Assembly (NCBI GenBank): GCA_900545245.1
Contig: UQYV01000012.1
Coordinates: forward strand, 1 to 64,000
Direction: 5' to 3'
Length of the DNA stretch: 64,000 nucleotides
Source of the DNA: an uncultured Bacteroidales bacterium
GTDB taxonomy: Bacteria > Bacteroidota > Bacteroidia > Bacteroidales > UBA932
Position numbers and translations under genes: made by a program. The notes under the pieces were generated by a model. It was given only the letters and a program-made list of their open reading frames with translations. It ran no database searches and was not told the DNA's origin. Positions 8,201 through 16,686 of this stretch are shown piece by piece. Positions within the stretch are counted from its first letter, which is position 1. Each line of letters begins with the position of its first letter.

Positions 8201-9826
8201 TCAGATGCTGCCCGCCGTGAGGGCTTCCTTGAGCTGGGTGTCGTAGCGGAGACGAAGCTTGACGCCGGCTTTCTGATAGAAGTAGCGGACGGCGAGTTCC
8301 TCTTCGATAAACGGGATAATCTCGTCTTTCTTCAGGCGGATGAACTGTTCCTTGTCCATTTCGAGGACCTTGTCGATGGCGGCGAGCTGCTCCGAGATGC
8401 CGCTTGAAAGGCCGTCCTTTTCGAGCTCTTTCTTCATCTGGTCGAAGAGTGTCTTCGCGCTGCTGCGATAGTCGAAGGTTTGGGTCTTCGCGAAGTTTAC
8501 GAAATCGTCGAATTCGGCGTCGCTGAGGTGGAATTCGTCCACGGCAGGGATGCTGTCGTGCGTCTTGACGAATTCAAGGACATAACGATCGATGACACCG
8601 TAAAGCACGAGAGAATATACCAGGCGGCTGTAGTTCGGGGCGGCAAGCTCGATGTCCGGGGTGATTCCGCCTCCGTCGCGAACGATGCGGCCTTTAGCTG
8701 TCTTGAATTCGTGGGTGAGCGAGTCCGGGATCTGCCCGACGCTGCCGTCCTCGTTGCGGTGGCTGTAGTCGATGGCCTGAACACAGCGGCCTGAAGGGGT
8801 GTAGTACTTCGCCGTGGTCACTTTCAGCTGGCCGTTGTAGGCGACAGGGCGGATGGACTGCACGAGTCCCTTTCCGAAACTGCGACGTCCCATCACCGTG
8901 GCGCGGTCAAGGTCCTGGAGAGCTCCGGTGACAATCTCCGAAGACGATGCGGAGTTGGAGTCAATCATCACGATAATCGGAATCTCTGTGTCAATAGGCT
9001 CTGTGGTTGTCCTGTATTCCTTGGTGTCTTCCGCCTTTCCCTTTGAGCTTACGACAAGCGAACCTTTCGGTACGAACAGGCTCACGATGTTGATTGCCTC
9101 GGACATAAGTCCGCCCCCGTTCCCGCGAAGGTCGAGAATCAGCCGCTGCATACCCTGTTCCTTAAGCTTGAGGTAGGCTGCGCGTATTTCAGAAGATACG
9201 TTCTCTGTGAATCCGCTCTGGAGGATGTAGCCGTCCTTGTCGTTGAGCATTCCATAGTATTCAACGTCCGGCAAGTGAATCCTCTCCCTCACGATTTCCA
9301 TGTCCTTAATTTCCCCGCTGCGGACCTTCTTCACCTTGAATTTTACAGTCGTACCCGGCTTTCCCTTCATCTTCTCCGAAGCCTCGGCGCTTTCGAGTGC
9401 ACGGGTGTCCTCACCATTTATCTCTATAATCTCGTCTCCGCACTGTAGGCCATATTTCACTGCAGGCGAACCTTCATACGGCTCGTTGATGACGACATAT
9501 TCCCCCTTTTTCTTATAGATTATGGCCCCGATTCCTCCGTAGGTCTTGGAAATCATCATCTGGAAGTCCTCGTTCTCCTCTTCCGGCACATACACGGTGT
9601 ACGGATCGAGTTCAGAGAGCATTGCGTCGATTCCGGCCTTCATTATGCGGTCAACGTCGAGCGTGTCAACGTAGGTCTGATTGAGCTGACGGACCACCGA
9701 ATTGTGGATTTCCGTCCACTGGCCGAGTTTGAATCCTCTGCTCTGTGCTTCAGAGTTAATACCTGTGCCTAAAAGAAATGCCGCCGCAGCGACAAAAGGA
9801 ATGATTTTTTCCGAAATATGTTTCAT
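8201..9826 (-). CDS. S41-family carboxy-terminal processing protease
   Basis: A 541-residue exported Ser/Lys protease of the Prc/CtpA family, acting in the periplasm on C-termini of exported proteins. The signal peptide is residues 1-28 (ending NSEAQ). A PDZ domain follows (about 80-170, YGGIGAIIYKK...GDEIIEINGE). The S41 catalytic domain carries Ser in NSASSSE (about 293) and Lys in GRRSFGKG (about 318), the usual 25-residue gap. A C-terminal extension of about 150 residues is helical. The ATG at 9826 was chosen because it gives the signal peptide and leaves the aroE gene 19 bp upstream intact; an in-frame longer form would run into aroE. Last gene of the minus-strand run. Confidence 0.92.
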   Translation of the reverse strand: MKHISEKIIPFVAAAAFLLGTGINSEAQSRGFKLGQWTEIHNSVVRQLNQTYVDTLDVDRIMKAGIDAMLSELDPYTVYVPEEENEDFQMMISKTYGGIGAIIYKKKGEYVVINEPYEGSPAVKYGLQCGDEIIEINGEDTRALESAEASEKMKGKPGTTVKFKVKKVRSGEIKDMEIVRERIHLPDVEYYGMLNDKDGYILQSGFTENVSSEIRAAYLKLKEQGMQRLILDLRGNGGGLMSEAINIVSLFVPKGSLVVSSKGKAEDTKEYRTTTEPIDTEIPIIVMIDSNSASSSEIVTGALQDLDRATVMGRRSFGKGLVQSIRPVAYNGQLKVTTAKYYTPSGRCVQAIDYSHRNEDGSVGQIPDSLTHEFKTAKGRIVRDGGGITPDIELAAPNYSRLVYSLVLYGVIDRYVLEFVKTHDSIPAVDEFHLSDAEFDDFVNFAKTQTFDYRSSAKTLFDQMKKELEKDGLSSGISEQLAAIDKVLEMDKEQFIRLKKDEIIPFIEEELAVRYFYQKAGVKLRLRYDTQLKEALTAGSI

Positions 9827-9845
9827 GGTAACGTTCTTTTCTTCA

Positions 9846-10697
9846 TCAAAATTTGTCGAACCCCGAATTGTTCTCAATAACCGTTCCACGGGAGAATACG
9901 TTTTCAAGTGCCTGTTGGTTCGGGTTGATGCCCGTCATCAGTCCGTATCCTGTGAGAGCCTGCTGGAGAAGCCACTGTTCTCCGGGGATATACTCTACCG
10001 TTTGTGGCAAGCGTCCGAGAATCTCCGGGGTGAATGCCGGATCGCGATAATTCGCCTCAATTATCAGCTTGAGACTCGGGCTTTCCGGCTGATTCGTGTC
10101 TATGTCCGATGAGAACGGCGGAGAGTCAAGAACTGTCGGAAGTGTGTATATCATGGCGTCGTGCCGAAAGAGTTCGGACCGGAACCGGTCAATCGGAAGC
10201 GCTGATACTTTGGAGGATGAGAGATGATGCACGAAAGTGAGTGCACGGGCGATGTTGCGGTTCATAAGTGTCACGTCAAGTCCGAGCATGAATGCGGCGA
10301 CAGCCGCTGCCTTGCCGGCACCTCCGCATCCTACCACGAGAACATTCCGGAGTCGCCCGCTTCCGGTGGCGTTGGAGTTGAAGTTTTCGAGCAGTGTCCT
10401 GACTGCCGTGCAATCGGAGTTGAAGCAGCTGAGCCCCCTTGTGGTCTTCACGAGTATGTTCGCTGCTCCTATAAGTTCGGACTCATGGCTGCGCAGCTTC
10501 GCCTTGTCAAAAGCAAACTCCTTAAACGGGGCTGTGATGTTGACGGCGTCGTATGATTTCATGAACAGGCGGAATGCTGTGTCGAAGTCCTCGTATTCGA
10601 GAAGGTCGTAGCGGAAACGACCGCCGTATGCCGCCTTGAAGAGGCGGGGACTTAAAGAATGGGCTATCGGGAAGCCTATGAGACCAAATCTGGACAT
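9846..10697 (-). CDS. aroE: Shikimate dehydrogenase
   Basis: Reduces 3-dehydroshikimate to shikimate with NADPH in aromatic amino-acid synthesis. The 283-residue product shows FPIAHSLSP at residues about 7-15 (shikimate-binding serines), ITAPFKE with the catalytic Lys near 64, NSDCTA, and the Rossmann glycine motif VVGCGGAGKAA. The start at 10697 (MSRFGLIGFP) fits the family; a longer reading would overlap the upstream methyltransferase gene. It lies 10 bp after the methyltransferase stop and 19 bp before the protease start, so it is likely co-transcribed. Confidence 0.95.
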   Translation of the reverse strand: MSRFGLIGFPIAHSLSPRLFKAAYGGRFRYDLLEYEDFDTAFRLFMKSYDAVNITAPFKEFAFDKAKLRSHESELIGAANILVKTTRGLSCFNSDCTAVRTLLENFNSNATGSGRLRNVLVVGCGGAGKAAAVAAFMLGLDVTLMNRNIARALTFVHHLSSSKVSALPIDRFRSELFRHDAMIYTLPTVLDSPPFSSDIDTNQPESPSLKLIIEANYRDPAFTPEILGRLPQTVEYIPGEQWLLQQALTGYGLMTGINPNQQALENVFSRGTVIENNSGFDKF

Positions 10698-10707
10698 GAT
10701 TCTATGT

Positions 10708-11586
10708 TTAATTTCCCCCTTTTCTCTGCCGGACGGCTTCATAGAGGAGAACGGCAGCGCTGACTGAGACATTCAGAGAGTCGAGCCGGCCAAGCATAGG
10801 AATCTTTATGTGAGCGTCGGCGGAGTCACGCCAGGCTTGTGTGAGACCTGTGGATTCCGTGCCCATTACAAGTGCGGTGGCACCGGTCATATCCGTGTCA
10901 TAGTACCACTCCGAGTCCTGAAGCTGGGCGGTGAATATACGTATGCCGCGCTTCTTCAGAAAGGCGATGGCATCCGCTGATGTGCAGACGGCCACAGGCA
11001 CGGAGAACACCGCACCGACGCTTGAGCGTATCAGATTCGGGTTCCAGATGTCCGTGAGCGGGTCACAGACAATCACGGCGTCTGCTCCTGCCGCGTCTGC
11101 GCTTCGCAGGACCGCTCCAAGATTGCCGGGCTTTTCGACCGATTCGAGCACCATCACAAGAGGTCTCTCTCCAAGCCTCAGGTCTTCGAGAGAGCGCGGC
11201 ACTGAATGCACTTCCGCAATGATTCCCTCCGTGGAGCCCCTGTAGGCGACTTTTTCATAGAGGAATGCCGGAATCTGCACGACGCCAAGGCGCGGGTTGA
11301 GCGCCTCTGCCTTTGCAATCAGTGCGTCAAGCCCGTCCTTCCCCTCAATGTTTTCCGTAAGGTGGCCCGTTTTCGCTCCATTGACAGCATTGTTTTGGAC
11401 TGCCATGACCTCGCCGCAGATAAAAAGTGTCTCTGGAATGAATCCGGCGTCGAGGCAATGTCCGAGTTCCCGCTGCCCCTCCACAACGAAGAGTCCGGCA
11501 GCGCTTCTTGCCTTGGATTTCTCCACGAGTGTCAGCAGTTCCTTGACTTTTCTGTTCTGTGCAGATGTTATCGTCTCTATTCTCAT
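10708..11586 (-). CDS. TrmH/SpoU-family RNA 2'-O-methyltransferase
   Basis: Transfers a methyl group from SAM to a ribose 2'-OH in RNA, probably rRNA (RlmB-like). The N-terminal substrate-binding domain is residues 1-115. The SPOUT catalytic domain has motif 1 EKPGNLGAVLRSADAAG (Asn and Arg present), motif 2 VMGTESTGL, and motif 3 IPMLGRLDSLNVSVSAA. All three SAM-knot motifs are intact. The ATG at 11586 is used; a TTG three codons upstream abuts the previous stop. The exact target nucleotide cannot be told from sequence. Tightly packed between the acyltransferase and aroE genes. Confidence 0.92.
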   Translation of the reverse strand: MRIETITSAQNRKVKELLTLVEKSKARSAAGLFVVEGQRELGHCLDAGFIPETLFICGEVMAVQNNAVNGAKTGHLTENIEGKDGLDALIAKAEALNPRLGVVQIPAFLYEKVAYRGSTEGIIAEVHSVPRSLEDLRLGERPLVMVLESVEKPGNLGAVLRSADAAGADAVIVCDPLTDIWNPNLIRSSVGAVFSVPVAVCTSADAIAFLKKRGIRIFTAQLQDSEWYYDTDMTGATALVMGTESTGLTQAWRDSADAHIKIPMLGRLDSLNVSVSAAVLLYEAVRQRKGGN

Positions 11587-11595
11587 CGCATTCAA

Positions 11596-12450
11596 TTAAT
11601 TCGCTTCTTCCGGCCATGGATTGTCGATGATTCCGGCCATTGACACCATCTGTGCGTGTGCCTCGTGGAGCAGCCGTGCTGTCTCCTCCTTGCGCGGTTT
11701 CGTGACGTCCGGGAAAATCGGAGTTCCGACGTGCAGTGTCAGAAGCGGAACTTCCGGCTTGTCGAAGAGCCTATATATCCCCGTGCGGGGGCGATAGGAA
11801 ATCACGAAAGGAATGACCGGAATGTTGTACTTCCAGGCCATCGTGAATGCTCCCTTCTTGAATGAACGGATCGGAGTGTAGAACTTCCAGCTTGCAGCCT
11901 CCGGAAAGACGTGCAGCCATTCCTTTTTCTTGCGATACTCATCAAATGCGGCATCAAACGGCCGCATCCCGGCATAGTTGTCCGGAATCGGAATGCCTCC
12001 GAGATAGCGTATAAACCATGCGTCCTTTCCCCTTAGGTGCTCTCCGTAGATTGGAAACCAGAGGTTTCTGTTGCCTATGGCGTCAAGCACGCATGCAAGG
12101 TCCCAGCGGTAGACGTGGTTGCATACTGTCAACGCCCCGTCCTTCAGTTGCGCTTTGTATTTTCTGAGATTCTCCTTTCCCTCAATCTTCAGCCCATAGC
12201 GCACACGGTTTACGGGAATCACGAGACAGCGCAACATAAATCTGTTCAGAGCGTGGTTGAAGCGGTATTTGAATGAATTGTCATAGTACGGATAGTGTTC
12301 GTCCAATGTCACCTGACGTCCGTCATATCTCACACCGATGATATGCGCGTCCGGCCTGTCCTCCGGGTATTCGACGTCAATTTCGGGGATATATGTCCCC
12401 TCCGCCGTCTTCATTTCCCTATATCTCAGATTATCAGTTCCTTTTCCCAT
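11596..12450 (-). CDS. PlsC-like 1-acylglycerol-3-phosphate acyltransferase
   Basis: Lysophosphatidic acid acyltransferase family, likely membrane-associated and active in phospholipid synthesis. The catalytic HX4D motif is HVYRWD (within VCNHVYRWDLACV). The acyl-acceptor motif is FPEAASW, followed by IPVIPFVISY. The 284-residue product has a hydrophilic N-terminal extension of about 60 residues that I do not recognise. It lies 32 bp after the prenyl synthetase and 9 bp before the methyltransferase gene. The substrate could also be another lyso-lipid. Confidence 0.85.
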   Translation of the reverse strand: MGKGTDNLRYREMKTAEGTYIPEIDVEYPEDRPDAHIIGVRYDGRQVTLDEHYPYYDNSFKYRFNHALNRFMLRCLVIPVNRVRYGLKIEGKENLRKYKAQLKDGALTVCNHVYRWDLACVLDAIGNRNLWFPIYGEHLRGKDAWFIRYLGGIPIPDNYAGMRPFDAAFDEYRKKKEWLHVFPEAASWKFYTPIRSFKKGAFTMAWKYNIPVIPFVISYRPRTGIYRLFDKPEVPLLTLHVGTPIFPDVTKPRKEETARLLHEAHAQMVSMAGIIDNPWPEEAN

Positions 12451-12482
12451 ATTTAAGAAATTTGTAAATCAATTTCCATTCA

Positions 12483-13475
12483 TCACTTTGCACGGCCGAG
12501 CAGCGACTCCGCATAGCGTTGAAGCATTGCGTGCCCTACTCCGTCAACCGGAAGCTGTGCGGCGAAACCGAGAGCCTCCTCATGATATTTCCTTATTTCA
12601 CTCTTTGCGGCATCCCCGACTCCGAGACGGATGTAGATCTCTTTGACCGCGGAAATCTTTCTCTCCTTTTCCTCGTAGGAGCCGACCGGAAGAGCCATTG
12701 CTTCGAGCAGAGCCTTGTGCATGAGGGTATCGCTGCCGGTAAGTTCAAAGGCCTTGGTCAACAGCCAGCTTTTCTTGTCGTTGAGGATGTCGCCTCCGAT
12801 TGCCTTGCCGAAGACGGACGGATCTCCGAAGGTGTCGAGATAGTCGTCCGCCACTTGAAAGGCCAGGCCGAGCGAATAGGCATACTGATAGACCAACTCC
12901 TGACTCATCGTGTCAGCTCCGGCAATCAAGGCTCCCATCTTTGCAGCGCATGCAATCAGGACAGCCGTCTTAAGGCCTATCATCATTATGTAGTCGTCCA
13001 TCGGGACTGACTCTCTCGACTCGAACTCCATGTCGTATTGCTGTCCTTCGCAGACCTGTGCCGCCGTATCCGAGAACAACTTCAGAACTTCCGGAAGCCT
13101 TTCTGCCGGGGCTTTCCCGAGCAGTCTGTAGCTTTCGATGCACATTGAGTCTCCGGACAGGATTGCTGTGTTGGCGTCCCATTTCTTCCAGACCGTCGGC
13201 ATTCCGCGACGCACGGCCGCATTGTCCATGATGTCGTCATGAATCAGAGTGAAACTGTGGAAAACCTCAATCGCGGCAGCCGGGGCGAGAATGCTTTCGT
13301 CAAGCGAGTCCTTGAAAAGCGAATAGCTCAGAAGGCAAATCCTTGGTCGGATCCGTTTCCCTCCAATCTGAATCATATATCTCAGCGGTTCATACAGCCC
13401 CGCCGGTTCTTCCGTAAATCTGAGTTTTCCGAAAAGCTCCTTCAGAGCCTCTTCAATCTGTTTTTCAGCAATCAT
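12483..13475 (-). CDS. Trans-polyprenyl diphosphate synthase
   Basis: Chain-elongating isoprenoid synthase. Both aspartate motifs are present: HDDIMD (about residues 78-83) and ADDYLD (about 206-211). GGKRIRP and the GLKTAVL / KTA segment are also present. At 330 residues it fits the IspA/GGPP/octaprenyl group; product chain length cannot be read safely. It probably uses precursors from the same MEP pathway as dxs, at 19.7 kb in this window. It precedes the PlsC-like gene in the run. Confidence 0.92.
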   Translation of the reverse strand: MIAEKQIEEALKELFGKLRFTEEPAGLYEPLRYMIQIGGKRIRPRICLLSYSLFKDSLDESILAPAAAIEVFHSFTLIHDDIMDNAAVRRGMPTVWKKWDANTAILSGDSMCIESYRLLGKAPAERLPEVLKLFSDTAAQVCEGQQYDMEFESRESVPMDDYIMMIGLKTAVLIACAAKMGALIAGADTMSQELVYQYAYSLGLAFQVADDYLDTFGDPSVFGKAIGGDILNDKKSWLLTKAFELTGSDTLMHKALLEAMALPVGSYEEKERKISAVKEIYIRLGVGDAAKSEIRKYHEEALGFAAQLPVDGVGHAMLQRYAESLLGRAK

Positions 13476-13531
13476 GGATTCTTTGAATTGATGGACTTTC
13501 TTGGTTGTCAGGGTGCAAAGATATTCATTTT

Positions 13532-14257
13532 TCAGAACAAATCCTTGAGTACGGATGCCGAGCGGATGTTCAGCGGATATTCGAGGTGGATCTCCATATA
13601 GGAAAGAAATGACTCTATAAGGTCGGAACGCACAGCTCCGGTCATCGGCACGAGCATGGCCTCTTCGAACGGGAGCCGCATCAGGCTCTCGGCGACAGCC
13701 GCATTCTCCTCGCTGACAAACGGAGCGAGATCCGAAAATTCCGGGCGGAAGCCGAGCACGGAAGTGAGTTCGAGGAGAAAGAGAAGGTGGAAGTTGCTGA
13801 AATTACCGTCCATTGCATCAAGGAGAAGTATCTTCTGTATGCACCAATCATAAAGTCCTTCCTCGTTCGCCCCATCGCGTAGAACTCGGAACAGAACTTC
13901 CGCCATGAACATCGAGATGCTTGCCTTGTAGAGATTTCCGCGCAGTCCGTTGAGAGGATATGAAGCGGCAAGGGAACTGACAGTCATCATTGCCGATGAC
14001 GACGCCGGGTTCACCGCGACTTCGCCCTCAAGAATATTCAGCGGACTGACAAGTCCCAGCACGGCGGCTCTGGCACCGCCTCTTTTTGAAGCCCGCCCCG
14101 CTCCTCCTGCAACGGATGCCGCGGCCGAGACAGACCTCAGAAAAAGGCTCCTGCGGCCATATTCCCGGCTCAACGTGTGCAGGACAAGGGAACTGTCTCC
14201 ATACTTTGTGGAATGGAGAAGGATGAACTCTGCCTGTTGTCTGTTGTTTCTTGTCAT
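13532..14257 (-). CDS. recO: DNA repair protein RecO
   Basis: Recombination mediator that loads RecA on SSB-coated DNA with RecF/RecR. The N-terminal OB-fold has EFILLHSTKYGDSSLVLHTLSREYGR. The C-terminal helical domain has LLDAMDGNFSNFHLLFLLELTSVLGFRPEF. The C-terminus LNIRSASVLKDLF matches Bacteroidota RecO proteins. At 241 residues it has the usual length. The zinc-finger cysteines found in some RecO proteins are absent. It lies between the rdgB and prenyl synthetase genes; ssb is just across the divergent promoter region. Confidence 0.93.
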   Translation of the reverse strand: MTRNNRQQAEFILLHSTKYGDSSLVLHTLSREYGRRSLFLRSVSAAASVAGGAGRASKRGGARAAVLGLVSPLNILEGEVAVNPASSSAMMTVSSLAASYPLNGLRGNLYKASISMFMAEVLFRVLRDGANEEGLYDWCIQKILLLDAMDGNFSNFHLLFLLELTSVLGFRPEFSDLAPFVSEENAAVAESLMRLPFEEAMLVPMTGAVRSDLIESFLSYMEIHLEYPLNIRSASVLKDLF

Positions 14258-14295
14258 TGTTCCGCGTCATTGGATGCACTTGCTCCGGCAAGGCC

Positions 14296-15000
14296 TCACT
14301 TTTCTGTGTGCACTACTCCGTTCATCGGTTGCAGCGCCTTGAAACGGTGCGAGATGAGGTTTTTGAGGTGCTCGGGAATTTCAGCGAGCGTTTTTCCACG
14401 AAGTTCCAGAATCTCCGTCTTCGAAAGTCCTCCTGATGTCAACGCGGAAAGTTCGTCATCGGTAGGGATGAACACCGGGTCGTAGCCGAATCCGCCGCAT
14501 CCGGCCTTCGAGAAGGATATGTGTCCCTCAAGCGAACCGTCGCAGACGAATTTTCTTCCGTCGCGGAAAATTAGCGTTACAACGCAGCGGAAACGTGCCT
14601 TCCTGTCCTCAAGCGTGTCCGCTCCTGCCTTCTTCAGGTTAAAGAGCAACTTGTCCATATTGTCAGTGAAGTTCTTGTCATTTCCGGCGTATCTGGCAGT
14701 GTATATTCCCGGTTCTCCTCCGAGAGCGTCAACCTCTAGTCCGGAGTCGTCCGCGAACACGGCGTCGACCATGTCGGAAGCGTGGTCCGTAGCATTTTCA
14801 GGTGATGCCATATTCCCGAAAACCCTGTCCCATATATACTTCGCCTTGAGAAACGAATTTTCCGCGAATGTCGCCCCCGTCTCCTCTGCCTCTCCCTCAA
14901 TTTCGCAGTCTTGCGGCGTCAGCAGTTCCACACCCTCTCCAAGGATGTCTGCCGCCTCACGCAGCTTTCCTTTGTTCTGTGTTGCAAAAATAATTCTCAT
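14296..15000 (-). CDS. rdgB: XTP/dITP pyrophosphatase (RdgB/HAM1)
   Basis: House-cleaning enzyme that hydrolyses non-canonical purine NTPs (ITP, XTP) to monophosphates. Motifs: FATQNKGKLRE at the start, TFAENSFLKAKY, FADDSGLEVDALGGEPGIYTARYAG, and SKAGCGGFGYDPVF. The 234-residue form starts at 15000; an ATG five codons upstream (15015) is also possible. There is an insertion of about 15 residues after WDRVFGN. First gene of the minus-strand run ending with the S41 protease, and divergent from ssb. Confidence 0.95.
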   Translation of the reverse strand: MRIIFATQNKGKLREAADILGEGVELLTPQDCEIEGEAEETGATFAENSFLKAKYIWDRVFGNMASPENATDHASDMVDAVFADDSGLEVDALGGEPGIYTARYAGNDKNFTDNMDKLLFNLKKAGADTLEDRKARFRCVVTLIFRDGRKFVCDGSLEGHISFSKAGCGGFGYDPVFIPTDDELSALTSGGLSKTEILELRGKTLAEIPEHLKNLISHRFKALQPMNGVVHTEK

Positions 15001-15063
15001 TATATATTTGTGCATATCTTCAAAAACGGTGACAAAATTAAGAAAATATCCCTATAGATTCAT

Positions 15064-15071
15064 TAACTTTG
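15064..15071 (+). promoter_or_regulatory. -7 element of ssb
   Basis: TAACTTTG fits TAnnTTTG and lies 34 nt before the ssb ATG. No clear -33 TTTG is seen at the normal spacing. Confidence 0.5.
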
Positions 15072-15105
15072 CGCATGAACATAATAACTATTAAAACGTA
15101 AATAT

Positions 15106-15573
15106 ATGTCACTGAATAAAGTAATGCTCATAGGAAACGTGGGCTCGGATCCGGAAATCCGCTACCTTGAAGGCACTGACGCTCAAAGCAGTACGAAGGT
15201 CGCGAGCTTCCGCCTTGCAACAGGAGAACGCTACCGTGACCGCAACAATGAACTCAGGGAAATCACCGAGTGGCACAGCATAACGGCGTGGAGAGGCAAT
15301 GCCGACATCGTCGAGAAATATGTCCGTAAAGGTACCCAACTCTATGTCGAGGGGCGCATCCGCACGCGCAGTTGGACTGATCGCGACAACAACACGCGCT
15401 ACACCACCGAGATTCTTGCCGACAGCATCCAGCTCCTCGGCCGTCGCTCCGACAATCCCGCGACGAAAGACACGCCTGGGCCTCAGGTCCGGCCAACTGC
15501 ACAGCCTCAGCCTGTTCCTCCTGCCCCGCAGCCTTCGCCAGCTGACCCCGAAGACGATGATCTTCCATTCTAG
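15106..15573 (+). CDS. ssb: Single-stranded DNA-binding protein
   Basis: Tetrameric OB-fold protein that coats single-stranded DNA. MSLNKVMLIGNVGSDPEIRY opens the fold, EWHSITAWRGNADIVEKYVRKGTQLYVEGRI follows, and the acidic tail DPEDDDLPF is the partner-binding C-terminus. The linker after residue 115 is Pro/Gln-rich. 155 residues, the expected length. Followed 12 bp later by a regulator gene on the same strand. Confidence 0.98.
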   Translation: MSLNKVMLIGNVGSDPEIRYLEGTDAQSSTKVASFRLATGERYRDRNNELREITEWHSITAWRGNADIVEKYVRKGTQLYVEGRIRTRSWTDRDNNTRYTTEILADSIQLLGRRSDNPATKDTPGPQVRPTAQPQPVPPAPQPSPADPEDDDLPF

Positions 15574-15585
15574 AAATCTCTATCC

Positions 15586-16677
15586 ATGATGCAGATGTAT
15601 GATTATTCGCTTGTCGCGGCCCTTTCGCTGCTGCTTTTCTTTGCCGTCTATTTCTTGGTGGCAAAGACCCCTGACAAGCCTATATTCGCGGTATATGTCC
15701 GTTCGAGACGGATTATGGGACTTGCTCTTCTTGTTCTCGCATGCAATTACATCGTTCATCTTTTTGTCGGTGTGCGTTTCTTGAACCACACAGCTGCCAT
15801 CCTGCTGAACATCTCAACCTACTTCCTTGCCTATTGGCTCTTCAGCTCGGCATTCATTATTCTGCTCGACCGCGGCTATCTTACTGCAAGAAGGGTCGTT
15901 TTCCACATGCTCCTATGGCTGCTCTACCTCGGAGCCACCGTGGCGACGCTGTTTCTGACAGATCCGGCGCAGACAGCCTGCGTCACAATTCTGGCCACCC
16001 TGCTCGTCGCGTATGGGGTGTGGCTTTCGTTGAGGCTCATCAGGACATACCGCAGGGCCGTCCGTCTCTTTGACGACACTCATTCCGACAACATCGCCTC
16101 CTACATCCGCTGGATGTCCATACTGACCTGGTGGGCGCTGATCTACGGTGTCGGCTGCAGCCTGCTTACTTTCCTCCCTGACAGATACGTCTTTGTTTGG
16201 ATACTTTCCTCAATTGCGTTCTACATATATATATTCGTATCATACACGAATTATATGCTTTACTATGACCGTGTAGAGCATATTCTCGAAACCTCCGGGG
16301 AATATGATGAGCTTTCTGAAAATTCGCAGGAAATGGTCCCGTCCTACTATGCGGACATAAGAAAACGCCTTGATAAATGGATTGAGGAACAAGGATATAC
16401 GAAACCCGGCCTTACCTTGGAGGAACTTGCTGGTATCCTCGACACCAACCGGACCTACCTCTCCTCCTCCATCCGGACTGCCTATGGCGTCTCTTTCCGT
16501 GAATGGATCACGGGGCTTCGTCTTGAATGTGCCAAGCGCATGCTTCAGGAGCACCCGGAATACACCGTGGCAGCCGTCTCCGAATCTACCGGCTTCGCAT
16601 CCCTGAGCTACTTCACCAAGATTTTTCGCGAAAAGGAAGGCCAGACCCCGGGCAAGTGGATTAGGTCCGTCAGATAA
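15586..16677 (+). CDS. Membrane-anchored AraC-type transcriptional regulator
   Basis: A 363-residue protein with about seven hydrophobic helices in residues 8-225, then an AraC/XylS helix-turn-helix domain (about 255-360: LTLEELAGILDTNRTYLSSSIR... SFREWITGLRLECAKRML... ESTGFASLSYFTKIFREKEGQTPGKWI). Both HTH motifs are intact. It probably senses something through the membrane part and binds DNA directly. Target genes are unknown; the convergent MFS transporter genes next door are candidates by proximity only. Several closely spaced ATGs occur at the start; 15586 is the first. Confidence 0.85.
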   Translation: MMQMYDYSLVAALSLLLFFAVYFLVAKTPDKPIFAVYVRSRRIMGLALLVLACNYIVHLFVGVRFLNHTAAILLNISTYFLAYWLFSSAFIILLDRGYLTARRVVFHMLLWLLYLGATVATLFLTDPAQTACVTILATLLVAYGVWLSLRLIRTYRRAVRLFDDTHSDNIASYIRWMSILTWWALIYGVGCSLLTFLPDRYVFVWILSSIAFYIYIFVSYTNYMLYYDRVEHILETSGEYDELSENSQEMVPSYYADIRKRLDKWIEEQGYTKPGLTLEELAGILDTNRTYLSSSIRTAYGVSFREWITGLRLECAKRMLQEHPEYTVAAVSESTGFASLSYFTKIFREKEGQTPGKWIRSVR

Positions 16678-16686
16678 TCGAAGAGC